57,746 nt of DNA from Thiotrichales bacterium (GTDB lineage: Bacteria > Pseudomonadota > Gammaproteobacteria > Beggiatoales > Beggiatoaceae), in assembly GCA_016744475.1 (NCBI GenBank), contig JADGEH010000021.1:1-57746 (forward strand), read 5' to 3'. How positions within the stretch are numbered: the first letter of the stretch is position 1; every line of letters starts with the position of its first letter. This document shows positions 41,922 through 50,309 of the stretch, piece by piece. Under the pieces are notes generated by a model that did no database searches, was not told the origin of the DNA, and worked only from the letters and a program-made list of their open reading frames with translations. A program made the position numbers and the translations under genes.

Positions 41922-42562
41922 AGGAAATGACTCCTTAAGGTTCTTGCGTGCTATTAACGGTAGCACATTGATTTAAAAGGGGTTTGAATGATATACGGTG
42001 GAATTAGAATAGTCCGTTTTGAAACAAGGATTCTTACAGCAAAGCGTATACTGAGTTGCCATAAATCACGCGGCATTGTAACCAGTTTATACATAAAAAG
42101 GTAGGTTGGATTGCGTCCCATTTTGACAGGTCGTCAGAATCATTAAACCAGTTATCAGCTACTTAATACCGCTAATGAGATAATATCTACCAACAAAAGC
42201 GTGGTTAGGTCTGTGCTCCCACTCATTATCCATCCCATGTAGCAGGGCTTTGTCAGGACGACTCACCGCCCTCAATCATTGACTTAGACTGTCTTTATCG
42301 GCAGAAAAAAATAATGCCGTCAGCATGAAAATGGAGCAAAAAGTTACCAGCCTCCAAATGTCAACAGAGCCTAATATCACACTCCAACTGATCACTTTCT
42401 CAAATCACCATTCTTTCTATAACAGCTTTTTATACAACATGTTATATCATCACATTTGCAGTGCGTGTCATTAAATAGTCATACAAGATGATTAGGATAC
42501 GCGCTGGCTTTTTGCACGGTAGGATAAAAAGCCATTAAAACCACAAGCTCTAAGGAATGTTC
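41922..42562. other. Divergent intergenic region of the sulfatase and btaA
   Basis: This 641-bp spacer holds no recognisable gene or element. Only the Pho-box-like site near 42465-42482 and a possible -10 beyond it stand out. The sulfatase promoter should be at about 41940-42060. Confidence 0.5.
42465..42482 (+). promoter_or_regulatory. Candidate Pho box with -10 (TAGGAT 42493-42498)
   Basis: GTGTCAT, a four-base spacer TAAA, then TAGTCAT. The PhoB consensus is CTGTCAT, four bases, CTGTCAT; the first half matches 6 of 7 and the second 5 of 7. The spacer is right, and TAGGAT starts 11 bases downstream of the box, as expected for a Pho promoter -10. It lies about 80 bases upstream of btaA. Betaine lipids are made when phosphate is short, so phosphate control makes sense. 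Confidence 0.5.
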
Positions 42563-43807
42563 ATGAGTGCTGCATCGAAAAGTCTCAAAACAGCGATTCA
42601 CCAAGATAGTTTGATGTCCCACCAGGGCCTGTTACAGCGCCTATTTAGCACCTGGTTTAACGGCTTTGTATATAACCAGATTTGGGAAGACCCACAAGTA
42701 GACCGCGAAGCTTTAAACATTCAAGCAGATAGCCGTATATTAACCATCGCATCGGGTGGTTGTAATGTTTTGAATTATTTAATTGATGACCCGGCTAAAG
42801 TGGTTGCCGTTGATCTCAATCCTTATCACATGTACCTGACTCGTTTGAAATTAGCGGGTTTTGCTCACTTGCCCAATTATGACACCTTCTATGATTTCTT
42901 TGGGCGTGCGGATCAATCGCATAATTTAGAGAATTATCATCAATACATCCGTCCACATTTAGACGTAGAGACTCGTCGTTTCTGGGATGGAGGAATGCCT
43001 TGGAACAAACGCAATGGCTACTTTAAGAAAAATGTTTATCGTTATGCGCGTTTTGGCTACTTCATGCGATTTCTACATCAAATTGGTAAAACAGTGGGTT
43101 TTAATCCTGAGCGTTTATTGAAAGCTCAAACCTTAGAAGAACAAAAAAATATTTTTGATGAAGACATCGCGCCTTTTTTTGATCATTGGTTTGTCAATAA
43201 AGTGGGTAATTTACCTTTTGCTGTTTTTAGCTTAGGTATTCCGCCACAGCAATATGAAGCAATGAAAACAGAGTCAGAAGGCAATCTTGTTAATCTATAT
43301 CGTGAACGTGTGCGCCGTTTAGTCTGTGACTTTCCCATTCAAGACAACTATTTTGCTTGGCAAGGCTTTTCTTTATCTTATGATCATGAAAACCGTGCAG
43401 CAATACCGGATTATCTTAAAGAAGAGCATTATGAAACGATTAAGTCGCGTTTGCCTCGAGTTGAAACGCATATTACTTCATTAATTGATTATCTAGCACA
43501 AGAGCCGTTGCACGCCTTAGACCGTTTTGTCTTTCTTGATTCTCAAGATTGGATGAATGATGCAATGATTGCTGGTTTATGGTTTCAAATGGCACGAGTA
43601 GGTCGTCCTGCTTCACGAATTATTTTTCGCACCGCTTCCACTGAATCCCCTATTGAAAGCGCTCTCCCTCAAGAATTATTGAAACGCTTTAACTACGAGA
43701 AAGATAGATCGGATATTTTATTCCGGCAAGATCGCTCAGCGATTTATGGTGGTTTTCATATTTATCAAATGCTACCTCCTGAAGTTGTTTTAGATAAGGT
43801 GGCTTAA
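42563..43807 (+). CDS. btaA: Betaine-lipid synthase BtaA (3-amino-3-carboxypropyl transferase)
   Basis: This 414-residue protein is BtaA (DUF3419), which transfers the 3-amino-3-carboxypropyl group of SAM to diacylglycerol, the first step of diacylglyceryl-trimethylhomoserine synthesis. Evidence: YNQIWEDPQVDREAL, the SAM-site RILTIASGGCNVLNYL, VVAVDLNPYHMYLTRLK, and later FVFLDSQDWM and RIIFRTAS. ATG 42563 follows AAGGAA by six bases; an ATG at 42557 overlaps it. BtaB follows 42 bases downstream. The pair gives a phosphorus-free membrane lipid. Confidence 0.95.
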   Translation: MSAASKSLKTAIHQDSLMSHQGLLQRLFSTWFNGFVYNQIWEDPQVDREALNIQADSRILTIASGGCNVLNYLIDDPAKVVAVDLNPYHMYLTRLKLAGFAHLPNYDTFYDFFGRADQSHNLENYHQYIRPHLDVETRRFWDGGMPWNKRNGYFKKNVYRYARFGYFMRFLHQIGKTVGFNPERLLKAQTLEEQKNIFDEDIAPFFDHWFVNKVGNLPFAVFSLGIPPQQYEAMKTESEGNLVNLYRERVRRLVCDFPIQDNYFAWQGFSLSYDHENRAAIPDYLKEEHYETIKSRLPRVETHITSLIDYLAQEPLHALDRFVFLDSQDWMNDAMIAGLWFQMARVGRPASRIIFRTASTESPIESALPQELLKRFNYEKDRSDILFRQDRSAIYGGFHIYQMLPPEVVLDKVA

Positions 43808-43849
43808 AGTGCACACATAAATGTACGCTTTTTTAGGTTTTTTTCATCT

Positions 43850-44509
43850 ATGAATACAGTGGAACACATGGATCAAATGTATCGTTATCAACGGCATATT
43901 TATGATCTGACACGCAAATATTATTTGCTAGGGCGCGATACGCTGCTTGAGCGTATGCCAGTACAACCTGGAGATAGAATTCTGGAAATGGGTTGTGGTA
44001 CGGCTAGAAACCTAGAAAAACTGGCACGCCGTCATTCTGAGGTTGAATTATATGGAGTGGATGCATCAAATGAAATGCTGCTGACGGCAAAGCAAAAATT
44101 AGCCCGCACACCCTATGCTCAACAGATTCATTTAAAACAAGGTTTAGCAGAAGAAGTTCATTATCAACATTTGTTCGCATTAGATGAACCCTTTGATACG
44201 GTGTTTTATTCTTATGCCTTATCCATGATACCCCCTTGGCGTGAAGCATTGGCACAAGGTCTGGCTAATCTTAAACCTGATGGTGATATGTACATTGTTG
44301 ATTTTTCTCAACAAGAACAACTCCCCGCTTGGTTTCGTCGTGTTTTACGAAGCTGGTTAGCATGGTTTGATGTGTACCCTAATCCTGATTTACCCGATCA
44401 TCTGCGTGAATTAAAAGCCACAGGGGGGATTGATTTTGAATGGACATGTGTAAAAAAAGATTACGCCTTTATCGCCCACTTAAAGAAAGGTCAAGAATAC
44501 CAGGGGTGA
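43850..44509 (+). CDS. btaB: Betaine-lipid N-methyltransferase BtaB
   Basis: This 219-residue class I SAM methyltransferase has motif I ILEMGCGTARNLEKLA, LYGVDASNEML, and FDTVFYSYALSMIPPW. The features and place next to btaA identify BtaB, which adds three methyl groups to diacylglycerylhomoserine to give DGTS. It starts 42 bases after the btaA stop, on the same strand, so both are probably one transcript. Confidence 0.95.
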   Translation: MNTVEHMDQMYRYQRHIYDLTRKYYLLGRDTLLERMPVQPGDRILEMGCGTARNLEKLARRHSEVELYGVDASNEMLLTAKQKLARTPYAQQIHLKQGLAEEVHYQHLFALDEPFDTVFYSYALSMIPPWREALAQGLANLKPDGDMYIVDFSQQEQLPAWFRRVLRSWLAWFDVYPNPDLPDHLRELKATGGIDFEWTCVKKDYAFIAHLKKGQEYQG

Positions 44510-44560
44510 ATGGAAAGCAAGTGTGTCGTACAACCCTGTTCATATCTCTATATCGGTACT

Positions 44561-44605
44561 GACCGCAATGCGGTCAAGACGGCATTCCCATGCGGCGCAT
44601 GGGAA
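44561..44605. repeat. Two short palindromes in the btaB-glycosyltransferase spacer
   Basis: GACCGCAATGCGGTC (44561-44575) and TTCCCATGCGGCGCATGGGAA (44585-44605). The second is a common bacterial repeat. A further repeat-like stretch (TTGCGCCTCTTGCGCCGTTTGCG) lies near 44640-44670. Confidence 0.7.
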
Positions 44606-44735
44606 CAAGTTAAACATTGTTTGGAAACGCGGCGTTCTTTGCGCCTCTTGCGCCGTTTGCGTTGCCTTTTAAAGCGGATGGCTTGAATCATACAACTGAG
44701 GTCATTTCCCTATATCACCTGAAAGCGTCCATTTT

Positions 44736-45749
44736 ATGAAAATTATCATCGCCTCTGATGCATGGCAGCCGCAAATTAACGGTGTTGTTCGCACCCTGAT
44801 GACCACCCGTGACAAGCTGCATCTCATGGGACATGAAGTGCAGGTGATCAGCCCTAATGAATTTTCAACCGTCCCTTGTCCCACCTATCCAGAAATCCGT
44901 TTAGCCTATGGTTTAGGCCGTAAAATCGGTCAACTGATCGAAGATTTTCAGCCTGATGCCATACATATTGCGACGGAAGGGCCACTGGGTTGGGCCACGC
45001 GGGGGTACTGCATCAAACACGGTTATCGCTTTACCACTTCTTTTCATACTAAATTTCCCGAATATGTTGAGGCGCGTTTTCGCATTCCCGCCAGTTGGGG
45101 TTATGCCTTGCTGCGGCGCTTTCATGCACGGGCTGAACGTATGATGGTCGCCACGTCCAGCATGGCGAAAGAATTAGAACAATGGGGTTTTAAGCATCTG
45201 GCTCGTTGGTCGCGTGGCGTGGATGTCGATGTATTCAAACCGCGAGACAAAGCTTTTTTAAGCGCAGCCCGTCCCATTGCGCTGTATGTTGGACGAGTGG
45301 CTATCGAAAAAAACATTGAAAATTTTCTAACACTCGACATACCGGGCAGCAAATACGTGGTTGGTGACGGCCCACAACGAGAACACCTGCGTAAAGTGTA
45401 TCCAGAAGTACAATTTGTCGGCTCTAAAGTCGGAGAAGAATTAGCCCAGTATTATGCTGCCGCCGATATTTTTGTGTTCCCCAGCCGCACCGATACTTTT
45501 GGTTTGGTCTTAATTGAGGCGCTGGCTTGCGGTGTTCCGGTCGCAGCTTATCCCGTACCTGGGCCTTTAGATGTGATTAATGGCTCAGGCGTGGGCGTGC
45601 TGCATGAGGACTTACAAACCGCCGTCAAACACGTCTTAAAAGCCCCGCCTAGTGCTGAATATTGTCGTGATTACGCCATGCGCTATACCTGGGATATTTG
45701 CACTCAGCAGTTTTTAGATAATCTTTGCATACCTGCTAAACAAGGCTGA
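44736..45749 (+). CDS. Family-4 glycosyltransferase, SQD2/Agt-like (lipid headgroup type)
   Basis: This 337-residue GT4 enzyme opens with MKIIIASDAWQPQINGVVRT, has HIATEGPLGWATRGYC and TSFHTKFPEYVEARF, and in the C-terminal Rossmann domain ALYVGRVAIEKNI and the motif FVFPSRTDTFGLVLIEALACGVPVAA with the E-x7-E pattern. This is typical of SQD2-like and glucuronosyl/glucosyl-diacylglycerol synthases. Its place downstream of btaA and btaB suggests that it makes a glycolipid under the same phosphate stress. No substrate can be assigned from sequence. Confidence 0.85.
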   Translation: MKIIIASDAWQPQINGVVRTLMTTRDKLHLMGHEVQVISPNEFSTVPCPTYPEIRLAYGLGRKIGQLIEDFQPDAIHIATEGPLGWATRGYCIKHGYRFTTSFHTKFPEYVEARFRIPASWGYALLRRFHARAERMMVATSSMAKELEQWGFKHLARWSRGVDVDVFKPRDKAFLSAARPIALYVGRVAIEKNIENFLTLDIPGSKYVVGDGPQREHLRKVYPEVQFVGSKVGEELAQYYAAADIFVFPSRTDTFGLVLIEALACGVPVAAYPVPGPLDVINGSGVGVLHEDLQTAVKHVLKAPPSAEYCRDYAMRYTWDICTQQFLDNLCIPAKQG

Positions 45750-45826
45750 ATGCAGCCTCGGTCTACTCGACCAAGAACAGGGTTAGATTTTGCAATCAGG
45801 TATTCATTGCTAACCCCATTTTCTGG

Positions 45827-46699
45827 CTAAGAATACCCAGCCATTGCTCTTAACGGAGCACAATATTCATTCAATTGTTCCACTTGTGCATCGCTTAAGT
45901 TATCTTGCCAAGCGCCGATTTTTCCGCTATTGAAAGTGCGTGATTGAGCGCTGTAAATGCCTTCTATTTGTGTAGCTTGTGGCTTGTTGTGGCCTAAATG
46001 CTCGGCAATTTTTTCTACCGTGGCGCGTTGTTGTTCAGCACTGCCCCCGCCTTGTTCTCCCACCAAATCTTCAAATTTAATCAACAAACATCCCGGCGCA
46101 TCGCGCCATGCCAACATGGACTCATACACCCTGTGGAAATCTTGCATGGCCACCCCTGCGTGTTGAGCAAACCCGCCATTGAGGAGAAAATCTAACTGCT
46201 GTTGTGCATCCAATGAAGCAAAGTCTTGATGGAGAAAATGCATCCCCATGCCGGTTTGATCATTGTTGTAGAGAATATGTTTCAGTTGTGAAACGACCAC
46301 CGCAGAGGGATCGCGCATGATAATCAGATGGCGATATTCATAGTGATCGAGAATCTCCGCCAATTCTGTAGAAAAGGGCACATGTCCGTGAACATAGTAA
46401 TCATGAGGATAGCTATCAAACCAAGCACGAGCGGTGGGCACATTTACGTAATAAGGGCTTAAAGCGCCAATGGGAATGAGATGTTGCGTATCCTCTGCTT
46501 GAACTTTACGGCTCAGCAATGCTTGGCGGTAATTGAGCAGTTTAGGCGCACCCATTCCCAGTTTTTCACGCATTTTGGCGATGATACCGCGTTGGGTGAA
46601 ATACTCTTTATAACCAAATAGCTCAACGCTGCGGGTGAGTAAATGAGTACCACTTTTGGGTAGGGAATTAATTAAAACACGCTGTGCAGGGATGTTCAT
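45827..46699 (-). CDS. Sulfotransferase family protein
   Basis: This 290-residue protein has the PAPS 5'-phosphosulfate motif INSLPKSGTHLL near the N-terminus and the 3'-phosphate motif IIMRDPSAVVVSQ near residue 145. The C-terminal FNSGKIGAWQDNLS is also typical. It transfers sulfate from PAPS to an unknown acceptor, probably a lipid or sugar. The ATG at 46699 is chosen over a TTG. It is on the opposite strand, convergent with the glycosyltransferase. A degenerate palindromic repeat lies upstream. Confidence 0.88.
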   Translation of the reverse strand: MNIPAQRVLINSLPKSGTHLLTRSVELFGYKEYFTQRGIIAKMREKLGMGAPKLLNYRQALLSRKVQAEDTQHLIPIGALSPYYVNVPTARAWFDSYPHDYYVHGHVPFSTELAEILDHYEYRHLIIMRDPSAVVVSQLKHILYNNDQTGMGMHFLHQDFASLDAQQQLDFLLNGGFAQHAGVAMQDFHRVYESMLAWRDAPGCLLIKFEDLVGEQGGGSAEQQRATVEKIAEHLGHNKPQATQIEGIYSAQSRTFNSGKIGAWQDNLSDAQVEQLNEYCAPLRAMAGYS

Positions 46700-46756
46700 G
46701 GAGTTGAGTTCTTTAGGCTGTGGAAGTGTCAATGACTCGCTTTAAACCCTGTAGGA

Positions 46757-46885
46757 ATAACCGAGTCTCGTAGCGAAAGGCCGCCATTTTGAGACTAATA
46801 CGCCCTCTATTCAATGAAAAAAGTAGGATGGTCACTCCAAAAAACGAGTTTATGGTGGATGAGCTTGTCTTCATACTCGGTCAAA
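46757..46885 (-). repeat. Degenerate MITE-like sequence
   Basis: The core words CGTAGCGAAAGG, CCATTTTGAG and CTCTATTCA resemble types A-C in order, and ACCGAGT / ACTCGGT flanks it. It is too diverged to assign a type. The surrounding 317-bp spacer (46700-47016) shows nothing else. Confidence 0.35.
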
Positions 46886-47016
46886 CACCTTATCTGACAA
46901 ATACAAACCGATGAGGATAGCGGCTACCCTTTCGTTCAAATTTCCGCTACCCTGAAACTTTATTTTTCAAGTAAACCTCGGATGTTACGCCATCTTTCAA
47001 ATGCAAGGAGACAATT

Positions 47017-47475
47017 GTGAAAGTATTATGGACAAGTGCTGTATTGGCTGTACTCGGCTCGGTGAGTAGTGTGCAAGCGGCTCCCCCTTCGCCTTGGTTA
47101 GCGGTGACTGAGGGCAGTACCGCGTATTCCAGCGTATCCGGCTGTGCTCGTGCTGCGGCAGATGTGTTGCGTGATAAAGGCTTTGCGCGAGTGAGCAATA
47201 TGGGCAGCACCGTGATGGGTGCTTATCGCAGCGGTAGCGATTATGAATTTAAGGCAGCGATTAAATGCCAATCGAGTTCTGCGGTGATCTTTGTTGTCAC
47301 CACCTTGTCAGGACAAGGCCTGAATAAAGCCAACAGCTTGTTGGCAGGCTTGCGCGGCGGTAGCAGCTCCTCTATGGGCGGCGGCGGTGATGATTTTGAC
47401 GATGAACCTTTAGATGATGATGACATGCTAGAAGACGAAGAATTACCACTAGAAGATGATGAAGCTTTTGATTAA
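47017..47475 (+). CDS. Secreted protein with acidic C-terminal tail, unknown
   Basis: This 152-residue protein starts at GTG 47017 with AAGGAG six bases upstream. A signal peptide (LWTSAVLAVLGSVSSVQA) is followed by a domain of about 90 residues with two Cys (SGCARAAADVLRDKGF and AAIKCQSSSAVIFVVTT), possibly a disulfide. The last 40 residues are Gly/Ser then a run rich in Asp and Glu. The tail may bind metal or calcium. No family is recognised. A terminator follows. Confidence 0.75.
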   Translation: MKVLWTSAVLAVLGSVSSVQAAPPSPWLAVTEGSTAYSSVSGCARAAADVLRDKGFARVSNMGSTVMGAYRSGSDYEFKAAIKCQSSSAVIFVVTTLSGQGLNKANSLLAGLRGGSSSSMGGGGDDFDDEPLDDDDMLEDEELPLEDDEAFD

Positions 47476-47498
47476 AAGCATCATGTGGTAGAACTTTA

Positions 47499-47530
47499 GA
47501 AACAACACCGCTTTAAGCGGTGTTGTTTAT
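47499..47530 (+). terminator. Rho-independent terminator
   Basis: AACAACACCGCTT, loop, AAGCGGTGTTGTTTATT. It is 24 bases after the stop of the small secreted protein. Confidence 0.85.
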
Positions 47531-47568
47531 TACCTATCAAAAAATCCCCCCACAGCCCCTTTCCTCTC

Positions 47569-48669
47569 ATGCAAATTTCTTTACAAACTGGTTTATTGAA
47601 CATTGACTCTCCCCAGCCTGAGCGCTTACTTGAACTCAGCGGCTTTGGCTCGCGGGCTAATAAAAAACGGGGTTTTGTGTTTGTCAGCAAAGTGTTAGGC
47701 AAACATTATCCGGCTCGCCCACAGGCTATGCAGCACGCCCAGCGGCAATTAGCAGAACAACTCATGCGCGCATTAAGCGATGCACCGACATTGGTCATCG
47801 GTTTTGCCGAAACCGCTACGGGTATTGGTTTTGGCGTGTTTGAACAATTGCAAATGCAGGGATTGAATACAGGCTTTTATCTGCACACCACGCGCTATCG
47901 TTTGAATCAACCGCTATGGCTCGATTTCCAAGAAGAACACAGTCATGCCACTGAGCATTTATTGTACAAACCATTAGACCCACATTTGCAAGCACAATTG
48001 CAACAAGTAGAAAACCTGGTCTTAGTCGATGATGAATTTTCTACGGGCAATACCTTGCGCAATTTATTGCAGGTATTGCAACCACAACTTCCTGCTTTAA
48101 AGAATGTCTATGGTGTGGCTTTATTGAGTTGGATGCAGCAAGCCCCAGCGGATTTGCAATGCGTTAGCCTGCATCAAGGGCGCTTTCAATTCACCCCTAA
48201 AGCGGGAGATTGGGCGGATGAAACCCAAGGCGCGGTAGCCTCTCATCCACCCGTGTTAGACACAATTATTCCCTATAATTTTGGGCGTTTTGGCGTGCAG
48301 CATTTTGCCCCAGACTATGCGAGTTGGGTGGCGGGGATACCTTTGCAGCATGAGCGTGTGTTGGTGTTAGGCACAGGAGAATTCATGCATCCCGCTTTTG
48401 GCTTAGGACGTTTTCTAGAAAACCAGGGGGTTGATGTGCATGTGCAGTCCACCACGCGCTCGCCGCTGAATGTCGATGCGGATATTCAAAACCGCTTATG
48501 CAGTGTCGATAACTATCATGAAAACATTAACAATTATGTGTACAACCTAAAGACTTATGAGCGTATTTTGCTATGTGTAGAAACCACTCAATTGCCGCAT
48601 CATTTTGATTTTCTCACCTCGTTAAAAGCCTACGCTGAGCATGTGCAGGTGATTTATGCACGTTGTTAA
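47569..48669 (+). CDS. Phosphoribosyltransferase with TRSP domain (Ter-cluster type)
   Basis: This 366-residue protein has a type I phosphoribosyltransferase domain (about 15-190) with the PRPP motif LVLVDDEFSTGNTL near residue 150, and VIGFAETATGIGFGVFE. A C-terminal domain follows (about 230-366) with PYNFGRFG, VLVLGTGEFMHPAFGL and YHENINNYVYNLKTYERILL, the TRSP domain known from tellurium-resistance (Ter) biosynthetic modules. Those modules normally encode several partners; none is in this window. It is thought to help make a nucleoside-like molecule, but its product is unknown. Confidence 0.8.
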   Translation: MQISLQTGLLNIDSPQPERLLELSGFGSRANKKRGFVFVSKVLGKHYPARPQAMQHAQRQLAEQLMRALSDAPTLVIGFAETATGIGFGVFEQLQMQGLNTGFYLHTTRYRLNQPLWLDFQEEHSHATEHLLYKPLDPHLQAQLQQVENLVLVDDEFSTGNTLRNLLQVLQPQLPALKNVYGVALLSWMQQAPADLQCVSLHQGRFQFTPKAGDWADETQGAVASHPPVLDTIIPYNFGRFGVQHFAPDYASWVAGIPLQHERVLVLGTGEFMHPAFGLGRFLENQGVDVHVQSTTRSPLNVDADIQNRLCSVDNYHENINNYVYNLKTYERILLCVETTQLPHHFDFLTSLKAYAEHVQVIYARC

Positions 48670-48689
48670 GTGCTTATGCGAGTCAGGCG

Positions 48690-49143
48690 GATGTCGGTAA
48701 TACTGAGATGATTTTCCAGGGTTTGCCTGAACAAATACCTCGTAAGGTAGAGATTACAAAAAAGTTTAAACGTAGACTCACCATTAAATGTGATGAGATG
48801 TGCTCATTTGTGCAAAATAATGAGGAATAAGCCATGGATATGGCTTGCTTTGGATGTTGAGACGCGAGAAATTGTTGGTGCATATATTGGGCTGCGTGAT
48901 GCACAGGCAGCTCAAAAATGATGGGATTCTTTACCTCCAGTCTATGACAGTGTGCCGTATCATATACTGATGACTGGGAAGCTTATTAAGTGGTTTTGCC
49001 TAGTAAACGACATTTGGTAAAGAGACGGGACTGCCCCATCATATTGAACGATTTAATGGCACAATGAGGCCACGCGTTTCCCGCTTGGTCAGAAAGGCTT
49101 TATCTTTTTCTAAAAAAATCGAAAACCATATTGGTGCGATGCA
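48690..49143 (+). pseudogene. Decayed IS1-family transposase
   Basis: Reading all three plus frames in turn gives IS1-type transposase pieces: KCDEM-SFVQN, then IWLALDV-TREIVGAYIG-like words, QCAV-YH-DWEAY, VLPSKRHLVK, IERFNG, and RVSRLVRKALSF-KKIENHIGAM. There are several frameshifts and stops and no terminal repeats are recognisable, so it is dead. Boundaries are approximate. Confidence 0.7.
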
Positions 49144-49265
49144 GAAGGGGATAAGCAAGCGCGTTTGGACACCGCCCGTGCTTTGCTGGCTGACGGAATG
49201 CCTTTGGAAAAGGTCAGCAAATACACGGGGTTAAGCGTTACAGATATATTAAACCAAGAGGATTA
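49144..49265 (+). pseudogene. 3' fragment of an Rpn/PD-(D/E)XK transposase-family gene
   Basis: One open stretch encodes EGDKQARLDTARALLADG followed by MPLEKVSKYTGLSVTDI and a stop at 49263-49265. This is the usual C-terminus of the Rpn-type recombination-promoting nucleases (ALLxxGxxxxxISxxTGLSxxEI). The rest of the gene is absent, and the fragment abuts the IS1 remnant. Confidence 0.75.
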
Positions 49266-49293
49266 GCAGAAAACACACTTTTAGCGTGCAAGC

Positions 49294-50295
49294 CTATAAT
49301 TGCAAAACAATTTTTCCCTGCGTGTGTCCGGCTTCTAATTGTTGATGGGCTTTAGCGACTTCTTCTAAAGGTAACACTTGCGAAACATCCACGGTTAATG
49401 CGCCCGCACACATCCATTCGGCAGCTTGGTCGAGCATTTTGCGTTGGGCGATACGCGCTTCGTGTAAGCCCATGATTTCTGGGGTCAACATCATTTCATA
49501 ACTGACGCTTAAATTACGTAATTTAGCGATTTTCCAGGTCTCGCCATCGCAGGGATGTTCTAACAAAGTGACCACGCGCCCATAAACTTTGGTGGCTTGC
49601 ATAGAGCGGCAAAAGGTGTCGCCGCCCACGGTATCAAAAACCACATCAACGCCCTGTTGCTGCGTCCAACTCAACACGGCTTGGACAAAATCGCTGTGTT
49701 GGTAATTCAAGCACAGATCAGCGCCTAAGCGGTGGGCTTGTTCGGCTTTTTCGGGCGAGCTAATGGTGGTGGCGATTTGAGCGCCGAGTTGTTTAGCCAG
49801 TTGAATAGCAACATGTCCTACACCGCCAGTGCCGGCGTGAATTAAAACCTTTTGTCCGCTTTGCAGATTTGCTCGATCCACCAAGGCTTCCCATGCGGTA
49901 ATCCATACCAATGGGAGGGCGGCTGCGTCTTGCATGGATAAGGCTTCGGGTTTGGCAGCGGCATATTCTTGGTGAATACAGGTGTATTCGGCGTAATTAC
50001 CCGCGACACCTGCGCCAATTCCGCCATTGTAAAAAAACACGGCATCGCCGACTTTAAAACGTGTGACTTGTTCGCCGACGGCTTCGACAATGCCTGCGCC
50101 ATCGCAACCGAGAATGATGGGCAGCGTGTCGGGGTTCAAACCGCCTTTGCTGCGCATTTTATAATCAACAGGATTCACGCCCGCAGCCTGTAGGCGCACA
50201 CGGATATGTTCTGGGCTAGGCAGTTCAGGAAGAGGCAGTTGTTGAAGTGTGAGCTGTTCAATACCACCGGGAGCCGTTAAAACAATGGCTTTCAT
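49294..50295 (-). CDS. Quinone oxidoreductase-like MDR reductase
   Basis: This 333-residue medium-chain dehydrogenase/reductase has MKAIVLTAPGGIEQL, VNPVDYKMR, GCDGAGIVEAVG, and the NADPH-binding VLIHAGTGGVGHVAIQLAKQLGA. The zinc ligands of alcohol dehydrogenases are absent, as in the quinone reductase branch. It reduces quinones or enones with NADPH. It begins 14 bases after the V-ATPase A gene on the same strand, with GGAAC upstream, and so is apparently in the ATPase operon. Confidence 0.9.
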   Translation of the reverse strand: MKAIVLTAPGGIEQLTLQQLPLPELPSPEHIRVRLQAAGVNPVDYKMRSKGGLNPDTLPIILGCDGAGIVEAVGEQVTRFKVGDAVFFYNGGIGAGVAGNYAEYTCIHQEYAAAKPEALSMQDAAALPLVWITAWEALVDRANLQSGQKVLIHAGTGGVGHVAIQLAKQLGAQIATTISSPEKAEQAHRLGADLCLNYQHSDFVQAVLSWTQQQGVDVVFDTVGGDTFCRSMQATKVYGRVVTLLEHPCDGETWKIAKLRNLSVSYEMMLTPEIMGLHEARIAQRKMLDQAAEWMCAGALTVDVSQVLPLEEVAKAHQQLEAGHTQGKIVLQL

Positions 50296-50309
50296 TGATG
50301 TATGTTCCT

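Noticed and set aside
44690-44735. A second Pho box before the glycosyltransferase gene
   Set aside because: AATCAT and GGTCAT occur but the spacing is wrong, so I do not support it.
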